A stretch of DNA of 64,000 bases from Pararge aegeria (lineage: Eukaryota; Arthropoda; Insecta; Lepidoptera; Nymphalidae): contig NC_053182.1 in the NCBI RefSeq assembly GCF_905163445.1, positions 20,667,501 through 20,731,500 of the forward strand. Direction: 5' to 3'. This document shows positions 32,713-43,199 of this stretch, one piece after another; positions within the stretch are counted from its first letter, which is position 1; each line of letters opens with the position of its first letter. The position numbers were made by a program, and so were the translations under genes. The notes under the pieces are model-generated. The model ran no database searches and was not told the origin of the DNA. It worked only from the letters and a program-made list of their open reading frames with translations.

Positions 32713-35700
32713 TAAACTGACTTAACAACACAAAAAAAAACCCTTGTAACACATTAATGTAGCTGGGAATTTACTGAATAGTGTCAAAACAGTTCAAATG
32801 TACTCTTCTACAACATGCTCCAGTTCTAAAACAAATCATCCTTAAGCTTGCATTTTATGGAAACACACTGACTTAACAATGTATTAAAATGTCAGTGTAT
32901 TATTTGCCTTAGTACATCAGGAATTGATGACGCCTGCACGGTTCGGAGGTAATCGGAAATGTCGTTTATTAACCATAACTATAAACTATATAAGGTTACC
33001 TTAATTAATACAAAAAATCCAAATATACATTGAACATCAGCTTCACAATGAGATATGTATATCATTATAAAATTTATTAGTAAATTTATTGCGACAACTC
33101 AGTCATAAATAATAATACATCTTTATAATATGGTTCACTACATAACAGCATATGTATCGCATGGTCCGAGTATTGATCTAAACGAAATGGTACATTCGTT
33201 ACATATGATATGACCTACAATATTTGCGGTATAGTGTGACATGATAACAACTTTAGTTACAAAAGTTTCAATGCATTTTCTATTACCTAGAACATTAATT
33301 ATTTTTTTTTTTTTATCAAACATTAACAGCAGTTATAAAGAAAACGTAAATTAATTTCGATACATAATATAGATCATATTAATATAGTTTTTGTTTATGG
33401 AGATAGATTTTATTAATATTTTTTTTTTGGTACTGTATAATTAGCTACACACGCTACTCGCTATCCAATGAACGTATACAAATAACATTACAAACTGGAT
33501 ACAATTACATCACTAGATGATTATACAATTTCATTGGATAGAACCTCTGTTTAACTATCACTCCAATAAATACACTTAGGTCTACCGAAACGCGTACATT
33601 CAAACTTGAGTAAGAAAGGTCGTGCCCATGTTACAGAATGCCCAGTGTGAGATTTCCTACCTACGTTTCAAGTCAAGAGCGCCATCTAGTGGCTGTTTCC
33701 CATTATTTTAACTAGATGGCGTTCTTTCGATATCATACACATAATAGTTAACTATCACGCGATCTAATAAGTAAACGTAGGTATTATCACACTTTGCACC
33801 CGGTTAATAGGCGAAAATTGTTATGCGTTACAAACTTGTCTTGTTACGCGTAACAAGCACGCTTATTAGCTGTAACATCCACGAGCGAAATACGCAGACG
33901 ACACCAAGCGCGGCGCGACAGAAGCTGCCATCACAAACCTCGATTATATTAATAAAAAACTGACCCTCCTCTCTACGCGGTTCGACCACAAGTCAAAATA
34001 GTATCTTATTAGATTTGAACTTATAAGTTAATAAGATAGTTTAAAAGGAACACTCGCGGTAGAACCGATTACTTATTAGTTATTTTTATAAGTTTAAATG
34101 TTTCCGACAGATATGTGAAGTTTTCGTTCTTTAGACTGTCCTAATAGCTGGAGAGTTAGTGGGAACTATTTTAGGATGTGCTTTATAAAAGCTATCAGTT
34201 AGTATTATTGTTCTTCTACTTCACCTGAGGATTTTAAGTATAACATGATTGTGATTTCTTAAATCACAAGCAACTGTATGAATTAAGCGTATGGAAAAGA
34301 CTTACATATTCAGGCCCGTTTTCGAACTTGCCGTCTATAAGATCTCATTAGATACACCTGCTAAAGTTTGTTTTTAGATGTACCTCGCTAACCTGCACTG
34401 AACAACTTTTTACTTAGGATATAATAATTATTATATATGATATATCTTTTTTTGTATGAGAGGGGCCTTTGCCCAGAAGCGATGATAACGATGATTTTTA
34501 ATAACGACGTTCAAAGTAGCTGGTTAGGTGTCTCATACTCAGGGAAAGTAAATGATCCAATCAAACTTTCTGCTTTTTCAAGCATCTCTAAAATATTTCC
34601 CAAGAGCTCTCGGGCCAGAAATATACATTATACACTCACCATTATCACTACCTATATTATTTCAAACATGCGATCAACAGTTCGGGTGATCCCAAAGACC
34701 AAACATTATTGTACTCTATAGCTCGAGAGACAGTGACTACGACTGTATAGTTACTTAGACAAACATACCTCACGACCTTAATTTTAATCTTAACATTCTG
34801 AATTATTGTTATATTTAGAAAATAGTGTTTATTCGTTTATTCACGAATCTTAAACTAAAATAAATTGTAACTACTTAAATTAGTGCCAACATTTTCGAAC
34901 GGAGCGGAAAAAAAATGCTAGTACTATGAAAGTTTACACAGTTTATTATAGTTTAAGACTGGTAGCATGGGATTTGTCTTCAGGCTCAAATTAGCACTAT
35001 TATAATTAATGTTTAATATCATAGAATAGAAATGATGGTTCTGTTCTAGCAGTGCCTAAGACAAAAATACACGATTGATGAAAAATAAGGCATTAAAGGA
35101 TAGTTAAAATATCTCAGTTCATCTTCTTATTGCTTATACTATTATGACGTAAATTTTGACCTAGACATTGTAAGAACACGAATTTATTCGGACACACAGA
35201 AGTTAAAAAATTATTAATTCTGTTAAAAAAAGTTACGTACTATTTTTGATGAATGCTGCTTAAGATGCAACCATGGCTAACCTATGCAGTTTGTTAATAA
35301 CATAAAACATACGCAGCTTTATCAGGTTTATAAGTCTTAAACCTTAAACCATACGCCTAAGGTTACCGGCAAAGCGGAAGCCTTTCACAAGGGTCTATTT
35401 AGAACTTATATATTCCGACTAGAAATCGAACACAGGGCAGTTGACATATAAGCTTCAGCTATCATTATTCGCTGTGCCAGAGAGGTCGGCAAAATTACAA
35501 TTTGTTGACGCCACAACATTATTTTTTTAATGACTTTATCCACATTTTTTTAAATAAGATAACGGGTATTAATATTGCAAACAACTTTGTTTGATTAAAA
35601 TTAATTACAAACATTTCAAAAACTTCTGTGTGGGATATATGATAACTATGGAGTTTCGATATCTATGAACTGTACATGTGTCTTGAATGTGTTTGAACGA

Positions 35701-36180
35701 TTATGGTTATTAGATACATCAGTCGTAAGGTCGGAGACGTGTTATAATACGAGTATGTTGGAGCGGTAATGGCAGTGAAGTGTTAGTCAAAGAGCCGGTG
35801 GCGGTGATACGTCCATGAATACAATCATCACATCGTCGCAAAATACGAGAAGTGTAACCAACTTATTTACTCATGTAAAAACGCTGCCTGTATACATTTA
35901 TATTCCAACAAATTTTGTCAATTTGTAATTTTGTTTTACATAGCTAGCAATTGTGAATTGAATTAACAGGTACAAAAATAACGCTATCCTTTGCCACAAG
36001 AATAGGTAATTATTGTAAAAAGGATTATCCCATTTTTAGGTCTGCAAGTTTAATTTAGCTTTTTTGTAGTACTACACAATTAGCACCGATGATATACTAT
36101 TATGTTTTTCACGAATGAAATATAAATGAATGCAGGCAATTGCAGGCTGATTTTAGTTTTTAATTTAAACTGCACTAAAC
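32713..36180. other. Long AT-rich stretch without genes
   Basis: It would lie downstream of gene A on its strand. Several AATAAA hexamers occur on the minus strand (for example near 34827 and 34836). A possible decayed tRNA-like SINE lies at about 35340-35500. The CTCF-like pair at 33678-33725 is listed separately. A 94-codon plus frame at 34437-34721 has no recognisable content. Confidence 0.4.
33678..33725. promoter_or_regulatory. Inverted pair of CTCF-core-like motifs
   Basis: GAGCGCCATCTAGTGGC (minus-strand GCCACTAGATGGCGCTC) and AACTAGATGGCGTTC on the plus strand lie 16 bases apart in opposite orientation. The first closely fits the classical CCACTAGATGGCGC-type CTCF core. Together they also form an imperfect palindrome. 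Confidence 0.4.
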
Positions 36181-36184
36181 AGGC

Positions 36185-36565
36185 TCACGTTAGTCGCTAT
36201 GTCGTTCGAATCGTGACCACGCATAGCACGCACTTCCGATCTATTATTGACATAAAGTTTCATCAAAAGTGAGTTTACTGGGTGGTTACGTGGGTTACGT
36301 TTCGAACGACACAGCGAATAACCCGGCCCTATTACTCTATCATCAATTTTGAGAAATCCCATTCTTTTTCATTGGCTGACACTGGCATGAGCTATTTAGC
36401 CAATGAAAATGAATGCAAAGCATCACAATTTTCCAATACAGTGACAGATTTAACTATCTTTTTGCCCGTTTTCGAGTAAACAAACGTCGCATAAGAGCTG
36501 TTGCGAATCTTACTTGAATATCAAGACTAACGTAACTCTTATGCCTCGTTTGTGAGCCTTCTACG
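36185..36565. repeat. Three consecutive imperfect palindromes
   Basis: Palindrome 1: arms at about 36189-36222 and 36289-36322 with a perfect GTCGTTCGAA/TTCGAACGAC core. Palindrome 2: TTTCATTGGCT with AGCCAATGAAAA, within about 36366-36408. Palindrome 3: ACAAACG...GCATAAGAG (36479-36500) with its inverse at about 36531-36553. They lie side by side in under 400 bp. No coding is seen. Confidence 0.65.
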
Positions 36566-37079
36566 TTTCTGAACTGCTCCGCTGGTGTCATCTGCCGGCG
36601 CAGCTGAGTTTCCACTACATTGACGCATTTGCTACCTCTCCAATCGTGAGTGTGTATCGACTTATATTTAAAGATAAGTTGATGTGGGTAGACTTATTTT
36701 GAATCTGAGCGTGCTTCTGTAGCATGCTATGTTCAACTATTGAATTTAACTTCTTCAGTTCACACCTAACCTCACAAAAGTGTACAAATGTGTATTAACA
36801 GTGCTAGTTTTGTTTACATTCATTCTGAGCATTATGTAGTAGAGCAGAACGTGTAGAATGCGCAAATGTAGTTGATCACCAGTGAGCGTATCACTGAAAC
36901 TTTAGAAGGCAGCTCAGGTCCGCAAACATGTGGTTACCCGCCATAGTATTTTCCGTGAGACGATGAGATGACATAGCACGTGTACCTTCTCCATTTGTTC
37001 TCATCTGTCTTACAATGTTAACAATATACCCATTACTTATAGTGTAAAGTATGTTTACAAAAAAATATTGTTTAGTGTT

Positions 37080-37085
37080 TTTATT
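37080..37085 (-). promoter_or_regulatory. Candidate polyadenylation signal of gene A
   Basis: AATAAA on the minus strand, about 400 nt beyond the stop codon at 37479. It is the nearest canonical hexamer in that direction that I noticed. No cleavage-site evidence. Confidence 0.35.
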
Positions 37086-37478
37086 ACTTCTATTAGAATT
37101 AGAGCTTTTTGAGCTCGTCCGGAGAAGTACTTCTGCCAAGCAGCATGGCTGTACTCCGGCCTGAAGGGCATGGTTGCCGGTGTATTACAGGAACATTATA
37201 GGACTTGACGCCTACGTCTCAGGTTGATGGATACCGGCACTTTTTTAAACCTTGCATGCCCTGCGAAATAATACCCAGTTTATCGGCAAATTATCCACTG
37301 GGACATCTTCTAGGTCCGTAAGCAACTAAAAAAAATAAAACAAACTTGACACTAAGAAGTAACGGGATGCTTGTTAACATTGCAAGTGAGGTGAGCGAGG
37401 AGGTGAGCCGCCGGCTCGTGGTGGGAGCGGTAGGGGGCCGGTACGGCGCCCCCGCCCTGCGGGCCCGACCGGGCCGCC

Positions 37479-37584
37479 TCAGACGAACCACTCGTCCTTG
37501 TGCGGGGCGCCGCTCAGTGCTGCGCCCGCGCCCGCAGGCGGCCCGGGCGCGCCGCCCTGTACCTGCGGGCAGCGGACGGCGTTA
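37479..37584 (-). CDS. Gene A terminal exon: cytoplasmic tail end
   Basis: The acceptor TTTTTTACCTAG ends at 37585. The exon starts with one base that completes the GG left by exon 39590-39704 (Gly), then 34 codons to TGA at 37479. The peptide is Gly/Ala/Pro-rich (VQGGAPGPPAGAGAALSG) and closes with HKDEWFV. The last three residues (hydrophobic-x-hydrophobic) resemble a class II PDZ ligand. The reading frame is set by phase agreement across four introns. Local GC content is extreme against the AT-rich surroundings and continues into the 3' UTR (37380-37478). A different acceptor (CCCGCAG nearer the stop) would break the frame and is disfavoured. Confidence 0.7.
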
Positions 37585-37627
37585 CTAGGTAAAAAACTTG
37601 TTATTATAATAAGTAAATATATAAATA

Positions 37628-37935
37628 AACTAGCGGACCCCAGCGCCATCAGTCGGGCTGATTCGTGAATCTAAACCGTCCAGGGTGCCACCCAAACGTA
37701 TACCAAAAAAATAATTCAAATCGGTCCAACCGTTTAGGAGGAGTTCAGTGACATACACACATCGCCAGTTAGCCCCAAAGTAAGCATAGCTTGTGTTATG
37801 GGTACTAAGATGACTGATGAATATTTCAATGAATAATATACATAAATACTTATAATGTACCCAGCACTGAAAAACATTTATGTTTATCACACAAATATTT
37901 TTCCAGTTATGGGAATCGAACCCACGGCCTTGGAC
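37628..37935 (-). mobile_element. Helitron-like H copy 2 joined to SINE-A
   Basis: H (37628-37760) ends on the minus strand in GGGTCCGCTAG before T, next to a TTTATTTATA tail. At ACACAC it switches into the SINE-A body (ATCGCCAGTTAGCCCCAAAG), which runs to the B-box GGTTCGATTCCC near 37920 and lacks the A-box. The composite lies in the last intron of gene A, right next to its terminal exon. Confidence 0.65.
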
Positions 37936-38129
37936 AACGCACTTTCGTATTTAAATAAATCGCAAAATGCTGGTCCTTTTAATAAAATATCTGGCACTAT
38001 AGTATAACATCAAGTTATAATAGTTATAAAAAGTTCAATCATTATCACCCACTTTACAAAATAACTGTAAAAATACGCAACAACGATTATTTCAGACGCC
38101 TACTTTGGTAATTTACAAATAATACATCA

Positions 38130-38290
38130 ATACTGAAAGTATAAATGAGAAAGTTTGTCTGTTTGTTCATTTGTTTGTTACCTATGTTCGGCTCAACCGT
38201 TAAGCCGATCTTGATGAAATTCGGGACACCTATAATAAATATATAGGAAAAGCGGCTGGTAAAAATTAAACGCGTGTGTAAAAAACTAGC
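38130..38290. mobile_element. Helitron-like opening fragment
   Basis: GAAAGTTTGTCTGTTTGTTC and AACCGTTAAGCCGATCTTGA are typical of the opening part of the Helitron-like elements seen at 17085 and 60485. The 3' end is not found. Confidence 0.35.
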
Positions 38291-38339
38291 TTTACTGATA
38301 TCCCTAAAAAACAAAAAAAAATTAATGAAACACAATAAT

Positions 38340-39050
38340 TATAATTATTATAGAACCTATTTTTTTAAAAACGAACATGGAAACGCCTAAACTTAAATGG
38401 AAGGCAAGAAGACTGGAATTTGGTTGAAACGATCGAGAAAACTCTAATAAAGAGAGGAAAAGGAGTGTAAAATAAATAGTGTGTAATCCCTAGATCTTTT
38501 TAATGTATCATAAGTATATTGACATAGCGGAAAAAAATGAACTATTAAAAATAAAAACATTTATTAAAATTTAAAAAAAAATATAGTATAAAATGAATTG
38601 AACTTAATAATTGTGCTTAAAATAATAAAAACACTATTCTTGGGTGGTGCGAGCCAGCAGTTGTAGTCTGATCAGGAACTAAAATAAAACAAAAAGAAAA
38701 TAATAAAACAAAAAAAAATAAGTGTCAAAATTTAATGGTTTGTCGATTGTCAATTTTCCATCGATCCTTTTGTCTGAGTTATTCCATCTTAACCATTCCA
38801 GACTGGACTCTCACAGGCAGAGGTCTATGCGAAGAATAATAATCTGAGCCACTTTTCACCCGAGGTATTGATAAACTTTTTCAGTTAGGTAAAGGTCTTC
38901 GCATGGAGTAGATATTCAGATGTATTTCATACTGCAGGAATGTGAATACGGAAATTCTGCCCAAAGTTTTTGGTAACTTCTACTTAATTCTATAAAAACG
39001 CACCGTAAAGATTTGGAATGCCATCAGGCTTCTGTTTTCCCCACAACTTA
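38340..39050. other. AT-rich intronic spacer of gene A
   Basis: No exon, repeat or motif recognised. Confidence 0.45.
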
Positions 39051-39055
39051 AATTC

Positions 39056-39335
39056 ATGATCATCATCTTCATAACAACCCATTACCGGCCCACTGTAGGG
39101 CACGGGTCTCCATGAGAAGTGCGGTTTGTTCGACTCAACACGCTTTTGAGAATATCATAGAGAACTCTCAGGCATGAAGGTTTCATCACGATGTTTCCCT
39201 TCATCGTTGAAGCGAGTGATAGTTCAATTGCGTAAAATGCACAGAACTTAGAAAGTTAGTAGTGCGGGCTGGGATTCGAACTCGGCCCCCTGAATGAGAG
39301 GCCGAAGTCCTAACCCCTAGGCCATCACCGCTTCA
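39056..39335 (-). mobile_element. SINE-B, near full-length, in a gene A intron
   Basis: GGCCCACTGTAGGGCACGGG, CTCTCAGGCATGAAGGTTTC, B-box GAGTTCGAATCCCAGC and A-box TGGCCTAGGGGTTAGG on the minus strand. About 50 bases of the mid-body are deleted. Confidence 0.8.
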
Positions 39336-39589
39336 CATATAATATAAGAAACTTAAAATCAAGAATGAGTAGGCCATCATTTCTTATCAGGAGTAATAAC
39401 AATTTCACCTAAGGACACAGAGCGGCACTGTAGGATGTGTTTTTTGTGCCCTGTGATGTGTCGGTCTGTCTATAGGCGATGGTTCACATTATGGACCATA
39501 TGTATATCCGTTAATAAGTACTTTATAAAGAAAGGTAATGATTATGGCATAAATGGCTTAGGATATGAAAGAATGTGTGGAACACTTAC

Positions 39590-39704
39590 CCGCGCGGGCC
39601 CGCAGGGTGCGCCCAGTTTCCCGGCAGCCTTGTGGCGGGCGAGGCAGCGGGGCCAGCTCCCTTGCCGCCGCCGCCTGCGCCGTTGCTGCTCGCCATTTGT
39701 TGCA
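39590..39704 (-). CDS. Gene A exon: cytoplasmic tail
   Basis: Acceptor TTTTGTGTTGCAG (ending 39705) and donor GCGCGG|GTAAGT (39589-39584) are both strong. The 115-nt exon enters in phase 1 and leaves in phase 2, matching the preceding transmembrane exon and the terminal exon. It encodes a Gly/Ala/Pro-rich peptide (QQMASSNGAGGGGKGAG, then ATRLPGNWAHPAG). This is low-complexity tail sequence without a domain. Gly and Ala codons are strongly GC-ending, unlike the intron DNA around it. Confidence 0.7.
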
Positions 39705-39759
39705 CTGCAACACAAAACACGGCATATATTTGCAGAGCCAATTCTGTAGTACGTACATC

Positions 39760-40213
39760 GTCATCATCAACCCAAAACCCCGTCTACAGGGCAACTCTGG
39801 ACAAGGTTAAGGCCGCAGAGAAAAAAAATATTAGGGACTCTCAGGAATATAATAGAATATCTTTATTTGCAAAATACACGTTTAATTAAAAGCTGTTACA
39901 TATTAATATAAAAAAAGTTAACATTGTGTTGCCATGCCTGGCTTGCAAAATCTAAGCATCATGCAAAGAATATTTTAGGAAACAATAGTTGAATATTAAA
40001 GTTAAATCAGTCAAAAGTAGTAGGTCAAATGTAATAAATGTCATTTTGTTTTCAAGTTAATTCTGGCTGCCTCACGATCTCTTCCTTGATCGTTAAAGCA
40101 TGTGACATTTAATTGCTTAAATTAAAAACGAAATAACTTCAGAAGTTCGATACAAATGCCGGGTTTCGAACTCGGTACTCCCCGGAAGGGACGCCGAAGC
40201 GGAACGTCGTAGC
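39760..40213 (-). mobile_element. SINE-B split by a LINE 3' end
   Basis: The tail half (39760-39838) and the head half (40065-40213, B-box GAGTTCGAAACCC) of one family B copy are separated by 39839-40064. That insert starts AATAGAATATCTTTATTTGC and reads as a LINE 3' end on the minus strand. It lies in the gene A intron between the tail and TM exons. Confidence 0.7.
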
Positions 40214-40434
40214 ACATACAACTGAACTAAAAGAAATTAACAAGTCTCAAATTATTGCTGTCTTTCTATGTCAAACATTCTAAATAGGGCAGTGCTTTTA
40301 GACTTGTCAATTTGGTTTAGCCTAGAGATTTGTATACAAGAATTGACACCGTTATCTTACTTAAATCTGTTACTACAACAAAGTTAAACAGTCGGACTAT
40401 GTATTCTTACTCTCTTCTGTGAGAGAGAGAATAT

Positions 40435-40680
40435 TTAGCTATGAAGTTAGAGCCATTCATTGCTTTTTGCGAGCCAAAGCTTTTTTATCATACATGTAAT
40501 ACTGAAAATTATAACAGGATTACACGACTCTACAAAAAAATTTTCGTTCTTTGTCCTAAAGTTTATACTATTATTTTCCAGTTAGTTATGCACAAAAACG
40601 AAGAAAATACCTTTTTTCGGTATAAAGTTTGCTTTTGTGATAGTTATAATAATAATACTCATTTTTCAATTTTTTCATAA
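40435..40680. repeat. Family Q internal part
   Basis: AGCTATGAAGTTAGAG and CATACATGTAATACTGAAAA match the copy at 8290-8340. The 79-codon plus frame is incidental. Confidence 0.55.
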
Positions 40681-40749
40681 ATTTTAATTGATTTTAATAT
40701 TTTTAAAAAGACCGCGCGGTGAGAGTGGGCTATTAACGTTTACACTGTG

Positions 40750-40766
40750 CCGCTAGATGGCACCCG
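40750..40766 (+). promoter_or_regulatory. CTCF-core-like motif in gene A intron
   Basis: CCGCTAGATGGCACCCG matches the core GCTAGATGGC shared with 28888 and 33678. Function unknown. Confidence 0.25.
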
Positions 40767-41020
40767 AGTGATAAACAACCATCAGGTGTTATTTACAAGC
40801 CCAGAATAACTTAAAATGTCAAAACAAAACAAGAAAGTTTTATATGTGGTCAATTATAACAGTCTTCTAAGCACAAAAGCAAAGTTTTTCATGCCATATA
40901 TTTATTTTTCCGTCTTATTACGACCTTTAATGCTTTGCAATCAAAGTCAAATCTCATGTTGACCCGTGTTATAAAATAGCTTGCGTTTTATATAAACTAG
41001 TAGCAATGGAAGTGTCTTAC

Positions 41021-41158
41021 AATGTAAATGCGTTCGCCTGGTGGGCGCTCGGCCGCGGCAATAGCAGCACAACAACAGCAGCACCACTAACGCCAGCAGA
41101 GCCGCTGCGCCCACCACTATCGCTATCCACGTACTGCTGCCACCGCCGCCTCCGCTCT
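41021..41158 (-). CDS. Gene A exon: transmembrane segment
   Basis: The acceptor GATTTCCAG ends at 41159. The donor CATT|GTAAGA begins at 41020. The 138-nt exon is symmetric phase 1-1. It encodes a Ser/Gly linker (ESGGGGGSST), a hydrophobic helix of about 22 residues (WIAIVVGAAALLALVVLLLL), a Cys-rich juxtamembrane CCYC and a basic stop-transfer stretch (RGRAPTRRTHLH), so the C-terminus is cytoplasmic (type I). GC content is high. The last about 20 nt of the exon, the donor and about 180 nt of the intron were copied to 42535-42739. Confidence 0.8.
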
Positions 41159-41855
41159 CTGGAAATCAGAACGTCTCGTCAGAACTTGCTCAACATCCCT
41201 CGCTCATTAGTGTTACGGACTTCGGGATGGACTTCAATACTACTCATTTGTAACTTATTACAATTGTTCTGTATTCAAACAGAGTTTCGTTCTCGCAACT
41301 CTTGATATAACAAAGACCCCTTGACAATTCGATCCTCCTACTTTTATACCGCCAAGGTGCTGTTTACAATGTTGACCATAAAAACACGCCAATCATATTT
41401 TAACATATTAGTTTACGGGATGCTTTTAAACAAACTAAGGAGGGAATAATCTATTTGGCAAAACATTCAATATTTAGATTAGAATTATAATGGTGTATAA
41501 TATTTACTATTTTATTGTTTAATATATAAACCAAATTTATATTGACGTCACAACTTTTAACGAAGAATGATTAAACTAAAATGTGATATTATATGAAATA
41601 AATCAGTATGATTTATTTAATAATTCTGGAAGCAATACTCCTTGGAAATCACTGCTATTTATAATTAATAACTTAAAAATCATTCGCATGTCACGTGACG
41701 CAAATATGGCGTAGCGGGCTGGTTCCACTGTTCAGTAAGTGACTTCTATATTAATGAATATTTGTTTAATGTTAATTGATGACAAAAAAGTAAATAAGGT
41801 ATATCCAAACTCAACAAATAATTATCTAATATTAGAATTTACATCAAATAAGCAT
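41159..41855. other. Gene A intron, AT-rich
   Basis: No exon or repeat recognised between the TM exon and the foldback element. Confidence 0.5.
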
Positions 41856-41857
41856 TG

Positions 41858-42178
41858 GTAGAAGCAGGCGTTACTTTACGGAAATCTATAATATATTATG
41901 AAAATTAAGCTATACTCCGCGAACAGCAGCAGAATCAACAATTGTTAACAATTACCAATTGTTAAGCTAGTTAAAATTAACAATTGTTAACCATCATTCA
42001 TTGTAAAGTCAACGTCTCCTGCGGATGCTCCGGTTTCGGAGCGAAGTGTGCGTGGAGGGTACATTGCCAAGGATCTGTTTGGTGTGGAGTATACGGATAG
42101 AAGAAATTATAAATTACACCATACAGATTCTGCTGCTGTTTGCGGAGTATAGCAGATTAAGCTTAAATTTTCATAATC
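41858..42178. mobile_element. Foldback MITE family G, copy 2
   Basis: AGAAGCAGGCGTTACTTTAC, GCTCCGGTTTCGGAGC and CACCATACAGATTC correspond to copy 1 at 12538. An insert (41938-42000) holds three AACAATTGTTAAC-like palindromes not present in copy 1. Confidence 0.75.
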
Positions 42179-42327
42179 AAATAAGCATCTTCTTTATGTG
42201 GTTTATTATTGGTGGAAGTCGGCACTCGTAACAATAGGTAAATTGTTTGTAAAGATTTTAACGGTTTCGTTATTTTGTACTGGACAGATTCTAGACTCCT
42301 CAGTTCGCTGTTAGGCACGTTCGGGAT

Positions 42328-42762
42328 AAGACAGATTCATCGTCATCATAATAACCAATTGCACGGGCACCTCCTCTCAGAATGAGGAGAGTATAGGCCA
42401 TAGTTACGGTAGCCGAGTGCGGATTGGTAGACTTCACAACCTTCACCGTTCAGAACATTATGTAGTAGCATGTAGTAGAAGTCACAGGCATGCAGGTCTC
42501 CTGACGATGTATTCCTTCACTGTTAAGCCAAGTGGTCAATTATAACAGTCTTCTAAGCACAAAAGCAAAGTTTTTCATGCCATATATTTTTTTTCCGTCT
42601 TATTACGACCTAAACTACCGAAATTTAATGCTTTGCAATCAAAGTCAAATTTCATGTTGACCCGTGTTATAAAATAGCTTGCGTTTTATATAAACTAGTA
42701 GCAATGGAAGTGTCTTACAATGTAAATGCGTTCGCCTGGTTCCTTCACTGTTAAGCCAAGTG
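42328..42762 (-). mobile_element. SINE-B interrupted by a copied gene A segment
   Basis: The family B body runs 42328-42534 (CAGGCATGCAGGTCTCC, then ATTCCTTCACTGTTAAGCC). It is interrupted by 205 bases (42535-42739) and resumes with an exact 23-base repeat of the sequence preceding the insert (42512-42534 equals 42740-42762). Beyond it only a short piece of the SINE remains. Confidence 0.8.
42535..42739 (-). repeat. Duplicate of TM-exon 3' edge, donor and intron start
   Basis: Nearly identical to about 40849-41041: same GCGAACGCATTTACATT exon edge, GTAAGA donor and intron sequence on the minus strand. The copy has about 14 bases absent from the source and a few substitutions. A 23-bp direct repeat flanks it, so it behaves like an insertion with target-site duplication. 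It gives the intron an extra donor-like site with no acceptor-bearing exon before it. Confidence 0.85.
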
Positions 42763-43076
42763 ATTTTTTGGCAAAGATTTGAATAATTGTATTAGAATGT
42801 TTGACGTAAATTCTGTGACGTAACGGCATGAGAGAGCGTCATGCCGTGTGCCGTGTCGGCATAAGAAGCGCGCAAATATAATGCCGAATGAGTAAAAAAA
42901 ATGTTTGAGTGTACCTACTTCTGCCGTAGGGACGAGAATCGAAATTAAGTATTTAAATTCTTCACACACGAATTCTGGCTTCCCATCTTGAGTGTAAAAC
43001 CACGTGGCAAAACTACTCGGCATCCTCAGCCTCCAAGGTTAGCGGATTTTCATGTACCAGGGGAACATGAACTCAC

Positions 43077-43199
43077 CGGGGCAGAGCGCGGCGGTGTCTT
43101 CGTCAGATCCGTCGGCACAGTGGTCGACGCCATCGCAGGTCAGGTCTGCGCTCACGCAGAACTCACGCTGCTTACACCGGAACTCCTTGCATCCATGTT
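43077..43199 (-). CDS. Gene A exon: LDL-receptor class A domain
   Basis: The acceptor GTTTGTTTTCAG ends at 43200. The donor CCCCG|GTGAGT begins at 43076. The 123-nt exon is phase 1-1. It encodes one complete LDLa module: six Cys in HGCKEFRC, KQREFC, LTC, DHC and ALC, and the calcium-cage signature CDGVDHCADGSDE. LDLa repeats bind Ca2+ and ligands in the extracellular space. Spliced to the CUB exon, the junction codon is A|AA (Lys). Spliced to the TM exon it is G|AG (Glu). CUB followed by one LDLa and a TM is the order seen in Neto and LEV-10 type co-receptors (family knowledge). Orthology is not established. Confidence 0.9.

Noticed and set aside
34437..34721. 94-codon plus frame
   Set aside because: No recognisable domain, AT-rich codons, no promoter or splice context.
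37291..37588. Plus and minus frames of 66-80 codons at the GC-rich 37.4 kb island
   Set aside because: The phase of the spliced transcript selects a different minus frame. These frames are by-products of high GC.
39558..39889. Three overlapping frames of 78-104 codons around 39.6 kb
   Set aside because: They are shadows of the GC-rich tail exon of gene A. Only the minus frame within 39590-39704 agrees in phase with the other exons.
41941..41995. Possible CRISPR-like or array structure from repeated AACAATTGTTAAC
   Set aside because: Three adjacent short palindromes inside a foldback MITE with no regular spacers. The genome is eukaryotic.
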